From Vibrio comitans (GTDB lineage: Bacteria; Pseudomonadota; Gammaproteobacteria; Enterobacterales; Vibrionaceae), in contig AP024866.1 of assembly GCA_024346835.1 (NCBI GenBank), forward strand, positions 2,480,001 to 2,544,000: 64,000 nucleotides of DNA. Reading direction: 5' to 3'. How positions within the stretch are numbered: the first letter of the stretch is position 1; each line of letters opens with the position of its first letter. Both the position numbers and the translations under genes were made by a program. Shown here piece by piece: positions 63,500-64,000 of this stretch. The notes under the pieces were generated by a model. The model ran no database searches and had not been told where the DNA came from. It saw only the letters and a program-made list of their open reading frames with translations.

Positions 63500-64000
63500 T
63501 TATTTATCAAACTCTTGCTCAATCCAATCTTTAAGGACATCTATATCCGATAGATAGCTGGTTTTTATCTCATCGATCCAATCATTGATGTTCTCCCACC
63601 ATGCAGGCAACTCGGGTGACTGAGCTTGTTGGGCTACCATTTGGATTCGCTTAAGCCCAACTGAACCAGCCGCTCCTTTGATCTTATGTGCTTCAGAGAC
63701 AATCGCTTCTTGATCCCTTGCGACTAAGTTGGAGTCCAATATAGCGACATATTCAGGCATCATTTCTTTAAACAACTCTACGCTATCTAAAACTGGCTTT
63801 TTACCAACGATCTCTATGTAAGAGGTGAGCATCTCTTTATCAACTAACTCATCTGTTACGACCTGCTCTACTGTGGTGTCTTCCAAGACTGACTTAGTCG
63901 CATGAGTTTTCTCCTCGACACTTTGATCATCCAAATAGCAGAGCTTCTTCAATATCTTGCGCAGTGCTTTTGCTGATAGTGGCTTACTAATCGCATCCTG
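63500..64000 (-). CDS. arcB: Sensor kinase ArcB, C-terminal part (cut by window edge)
   Basis: The last 166 residues of the tripartite hybrid kinase. The frame is open to the window edge. It begins in the end of the receiver domain (DAISKPLSAKALRKIL, with the conserved Lys-Pro), then a linker, then the HPt domain with phospho-acceptor His in SEAHKIKGAAGSVG. The sensor, kinase and quinone-responsive cysteines lie outside. The internal TTG near 63952 is not a start. Confidence 0.88.
   Translation of the reverse strand, partial: QDAISKPLSAKALRKILKKLCYLDDQSVEEKTHATKSVLEDTTVEQVVTDELVDKEMLTSYIEIVGKKPVLDSVELFKEMMPEYVAILDSNLVARDQEAIVSEAHKIKGAAGSVGLKRIQMVAQQAQSPELPAWWENINDWIDEIKTSYLSDIDVLKDWIEQEFDK

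Overview
The window looks like chromosome 1 of a Vibrio species. The evidence is the gene content and order (rrn-clpB-pgeF-rluD, bamD, raiA-pheA, tyrA-aroF, nagZ/anmK/murQ, cstA, queA-tgt-yajC-secDF, fldB/xerD-dsbC-recJ-prfB-lysS, thrABC, arcA/arcB), proteins close in length and motifs to the E. coli versions, and the moderate GC content. The species cannot be fixed from sequence alone. I see no prophage, insertion sequence, integron, CRISPR array or defence island. Almost everything is core chromosome, so the less-described material lies in short intergenic signals and a few small or unknown genes.

Region by region. 1-6460: a complete rRNA operon read leftward (16S, tRNA-Glu, -Lys, -Ala, -Val, 23S, 5S, tRNA-Asp), with two sigma70 promoters, boxA leaders and a terminator. 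6469-11700: clpB, pgeF and rluD on minus, with a sigma32-type promoter before clpB, then bamD divergent behind a sigmaE-type promoter. 11790-22182: mltF, raiA (CRP site), pheA, yjjX, trpR-slt, ettA and tyrA-aroF (TyrR boxes). The trpR/slt/ettA block sits inside the aromatic amino-acid cluster. 22422-30013: a LytS/LytTR two-component pair, the peptidoglycan-recycling genes nagZ, anmK and murQ, a DUF2799 lipoprotein and a CstA-family transporter. Three CCACT repeats spaced exactly 20 bp apart precede the transporter gene, and they probably link the pair to it.

30080-44474: mostly minus-strand housekeeping: ispH, fkpB, secF-secD-yajC-tgt-queA, then lysS, prfB (with its programmed +1 frameshift), recJ, dsbC and xerD; a CBS-domain gene is on plus. 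44589-55324: fldB, brnQ, trmN6, srmB, a VOC protein, a GNAT acetyltransferase, yaaA, a sodium:alanine symporter, a DUF3545 protein, a hemerythrin protein, ung, an unrecorded 29-residue ORF and nfo. 55644-64000: grcA behind two FNR boxes, the thrLABC operon with its attenuator, an unknown exported protein, arcA with an FNR box and a long leader, a lipoprotein, and the 3' end of arcB cut by the window edge.

Functional themes. Anaerobic/redox control runs through the right end (FNR sites at grcA and arcA, and the ArcA/ArcB pair side by side). Aromatic amino-acid synthesis and its regulators are grouped at 14-22 kb. Cell-wall turnover is represented by mltF, slt, nagZ, anmK and murQ. The best candidates for something new are the repeat array before cstA, the arcA leader with a strong unassigned Shine-Dalgarno and an overlapping 44-codon frame, the 29-residue ORF between nfo and ung, possible RNA switches before mltF and pheA, and the unknown exported protein at 61274.
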